DNA of 64,000 nucleotides from Streptomyces sp. TLI_105 (GTDB lineage Bacteria; Actinomycetota; Actinomycetes; Streptomycetales; Streptomycetaceae): NCBI RefSeq assembly GCF_900105415.1, contig NZ_FNSM01000001.1, positions 7,882,001 to 7,946,000 of the forward strand, read 5' to 3'. Shown piece by piece: positions 62,395 to 64,000 of this stretch (position 1 is its first letter; each line of letters starts with the position of its first letter). The notes under the pieces were generated by a model. It saw only the letters and a program-made list of their open reading frames with translations, ran no database searches and was not told where the DNA came from. The position numbers and the translations under genes were made by a program.

Positions 62395-64000
62395 GTGGTA
62401 CCTGTCGTGTCCTCGCCGTCCACCGAGTCCGCCCGTCCTCGACCGACCGTGGCAGTCGTCGGCGCGGGCGCGGCTGGTGCGCTCGTCGCGGTCCAGCTGT
62501 GCGAAGGGGCGGCCCGACGCCGTACCCCGCTCGATCTGATCCTCGTCGACCCCGCGCCAGAGGCGGGCCGGGGCACCGCGTACGCCACCGAGGTCCCCGA
62601 GCACCGGCTCAACGTGCCCGTCGGCGGCATGAGCTGCTACCCGGACGACCCGGGTCACTTCCGGCGCTGGCTCTGCCGGCACGGCGAATCCACCGTCACC
62701 GCGGCGGACTTCGCCTCCCGGTACCGCTACGGCTCGTACCTCGCCGACACGCTCGGCCGGGCCATCATCACGGCGCACGGCACGGTCTCCGTACGGCGGC
62801 TGCGCACCAGGGCGGTGGGGTGCGCCGACGCGGCCGGGGGGCGCCTGGAGCTCAAGCTCGCCGACGGCGGCACGGTGACGGCGGACAACGTGGTCCTCGC
62901 CACCGGACCCGCGGCGGGCCGGTCCGGCTGGGCCCCGCCCGAGCTGGTCGCCTCCGACCGGTTCGTCCCCCGTCCCTGGACACCGGGCGCGCTCGACGTC
63001 GTCGGCGAGTCGGAAGACGTCCTCCTCGTCGGCACCGGTCTCACCGCCGTCGACCTCGCGCTCGTCCTCGACCGTCCCGGCCGCACGGTGCACGCCGTGT
63101 CCCGTGGCGGGCTGCTTCCCCAGCCGCACGCGGTCACCCCGCTGCCCCCCGTACCGCCGCCGCCGGGTCTCGCCGCTCTCCCGTTCCACCGCCTCCGCAG
63201 GGAGCTGACGCGGCACTTCGCCGCCACGCGCCGCGCCCACGGCGACTGGCGGCCCGCACTCGACGGGCTGCGGCCCGAGATCGTACGGCTCTGGCAGGGC
63301 CTCACCGACGACGAGCGGGCTGAGTTCCTCGGCCGTGACGCCACCCTGTGGAACGTGCACCGGCATCGCATGGCACCCTCCACCGCCGAGACCATCGCCC
63401 GGGCGCGCGCCGCCCGCAGGCTCCGCGTCCACGCCGGCCGGGTCACCTCCGCGGCACCACAAAAGGACGGCGGCCTGATCGTTTCCCTCGCCGACGGCCG
63501 CGAGGTGCGCGTGGCATGGGTGGTGGACTGTACGGGCCCGGGGCTGCGGGCCGACGCCGGCGGCGACCCGTTGTGGAGCGGGCTGCTGTCCGACGGCCTC
63601 GCCGCACCCGGACCGCTGGGCATCGGTGTGTCCACCGACGGCGGCAGGCTGCTCGACGCCCGAGGGCACCTGGAGCGGCCGCTGTTCACCCTGGGCGCGC
63701 CCCGCCGGGGCGAGCTGTGGGAGACGACCGCGATCCCCGAGATCCGTCACCAGGCCAAGGAGATCGCAGAGGCCGTACTCGCCCCGCTCACCAGCGCCCC
63801 CCGGTCGGTACGCCGCCGGCCCACCGACCAGTTCGGACTGCCGCTGTCCACCCATGCCGCAGCCGCCGCGTCCTTCCGCTGCGGACTCGCCCGGGTGATC
63901 ACCGTACGGGCGAAGGCGGCCGAGGCGTTCGCGCGCGCCACCGAACTGGACCCCGGGTTCGCGCTCGGGCACGCCGCACTCGCCCTGCTCGGTCACGAGT
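62395..64000 (+). CDS. FAD/NAD(P)-binding protein running into a TPR-like segment (3' end outside window)
   Basis: 535 codons visible, no stop before the edge. The N-terminal Rossmann motif is VAVVGAGAAGALVAVQL, followed by GTAYATEVPEHRLNVPVGGM and a second nucleotide site DVLLVGTGLTAVDLALVLDR, and late WVVDCTGPGLRADAGG: the NAD_binding_9/FAD-oxidoreductase family. From about residue 477 the sequence changes to DQFGLPLSTHAAAAASFRCG and AAEAFARATELDPGFALGHA, which is a TPR pattern. GTG 62395 has GGAGG 5 nt upstream. Probably controlled by the divergent Rrf2 gene. Confidence 0.8.
   Translation, partial: MVPVVSSPSTESARPRPTVAVVGAGAAGALVAVQLCEGAARRRTPLDLILVDPAPEAGRGTAYATEVPEHRLNVPVGGMSCYPDDPGHFRRWLCRHGESTVTAADFASRYRYGSYLADTLGRAIITAHGTVSVRRLRTRAVGCADAAGGRLELKLADGGTVTADNVVLATGPAAGRSGWAPPELVASDRFVPRPWTPGALDVVGESEDVLLVGTGLTAVDLALVLDRPGRTVHAVSRGGLLPQPHAVTPLPPVPPPPGLAALPFHRLRRELTRHFAATRRAHGDWRPALDGLRPEIVRLWQGLTDDERAEFLGRDATLWNVHRHRMAPSTAETIARARAARRLRVHAGRVTSAAPQKDGGLIVSLADGREVRVAWVVDCTGPGLRADAGGDPLWSGLLSDGLAAPGPLGIGVSTDGGRLLDARGHLERPLFTLGAPRRGELWETTAIPEIRHQAKEIAEAVLAPLTSAPRSVRRRPTDQFGLPLSTHAAAAASFRCGLARVITVRAKAAEAFARATELDPGFALGHAALALLGHE

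Noticed and set aside
1..64000. rRNA, tRNA, CRISPR arrays, riboswitches and replication origin
   Set aside because: Scanned by eye for conserved rRNA/tRNA loops, repeat-spacer patterns and DnaA-box clusters; none found, although a covariance-model search would be decisive.

Overview
The window is very GC-rich, with strongly G/C-biased third codon positions, frequent GTG/TTG starts, 4-nt stop/start overlaps and leaderless promoters. With an NdgR-type IclR regulator at the left edge and a phenolic-lipid srs operon beside it, this points to a Streptomyces chromosome. Broken genes and insertion-sequence relics accumulate to the right (about 31-34 kb and 39-61 kb), as expected of a chromosome arm. 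All assignments come from reading translations and motifs; no database search was possible.

Left part (1-13.5 kb): a partial NdgR-like regulator and a DUF2071 protein, then the minus-strand operon srsA-srsB-srsC (type III polyketide synthase, ICMT-like methyltransferase, flavoprotein hydroxylase) divergent from a UbiA-type prenyltransferase gene. Next come a molybdopterin oxidoreductase that lacks its N-terminal Fe-S cysteines, coupled to a small helical protein, and a hemerythrin. A Rieske oxygenase, an SMI1/KNR4 protein and several decayed genes follow.

Centre-left (14.1-26.5 kb): the most interesting region, a compact biosynthetic gene cluster in two plus-strand transcription units. Unit 1 is a stand-alone adenylation enzyme, a 92-aa carrier protein and a flavin amine oxidase. 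Unit 2 is an AMP-dependent acyl ligase, a KamA-type radical-SAM aminomutase that keeps the lysine-binding residues, an ATP-grasp ligase, two PaaK-like adenylating enzymes, an MFS exporter and a short-chain dehydrogenase. No condensation, ketosynthase or thioesterase domain is seen inside. I read it as a pathway for a small amide-linked metabolite built on a beta-amino acid, plausibly beta-lysine. The product is not recognisable to me.

Middle (26.5-36 kb): a PaaI thioesterase; a TetR gene and an SGNH hydrolase gene that have both lost their 5' ends head to head; a DHA2-type MFS exporter; a mycothiol-type DinB protein; an HxlR regulator divergent from an SRPBCC protein across a small palindrome; two internally deleted IS630 elements; and a dienelactone hydrolase-like protein.

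35.4-43.1 kb: a possible NACHT-NTPase system (one or two small proteins plus a membrane NACHT protein that share a short motif, the large gene frameshifted near its end), a subtilase relic, and a PAS-GAF-PP2C-HATPase phosphatase.

43.1-54.7 kb: an intact block for cell-surface sugar or redox chemistry (GT87-like mannosyltransferase, b561/sulfite-oxidase-fold protein, methyltransferase, DUF2064, GT2, two-component system, NAD-epimerase). It is flanked by the two complementary halves of one vanadium haloperoxidase gene in swapped order. A DM13 protein and a MarR regulator follow.

54.7-64 kb: relics of TetR, IS630, a Tc/SpvB-like toxin, SixA phosphatase and a zinc-type dehydrogenase lie around an intact berberine-bridge-type oxidase, a DinB-like protein and a leaderless orphan gene flanked by an 18-bp direct repeat. 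The window ends with an Rrf2 regulator divergent from a flavoprotein that reads in frame into a TPR-like segment.
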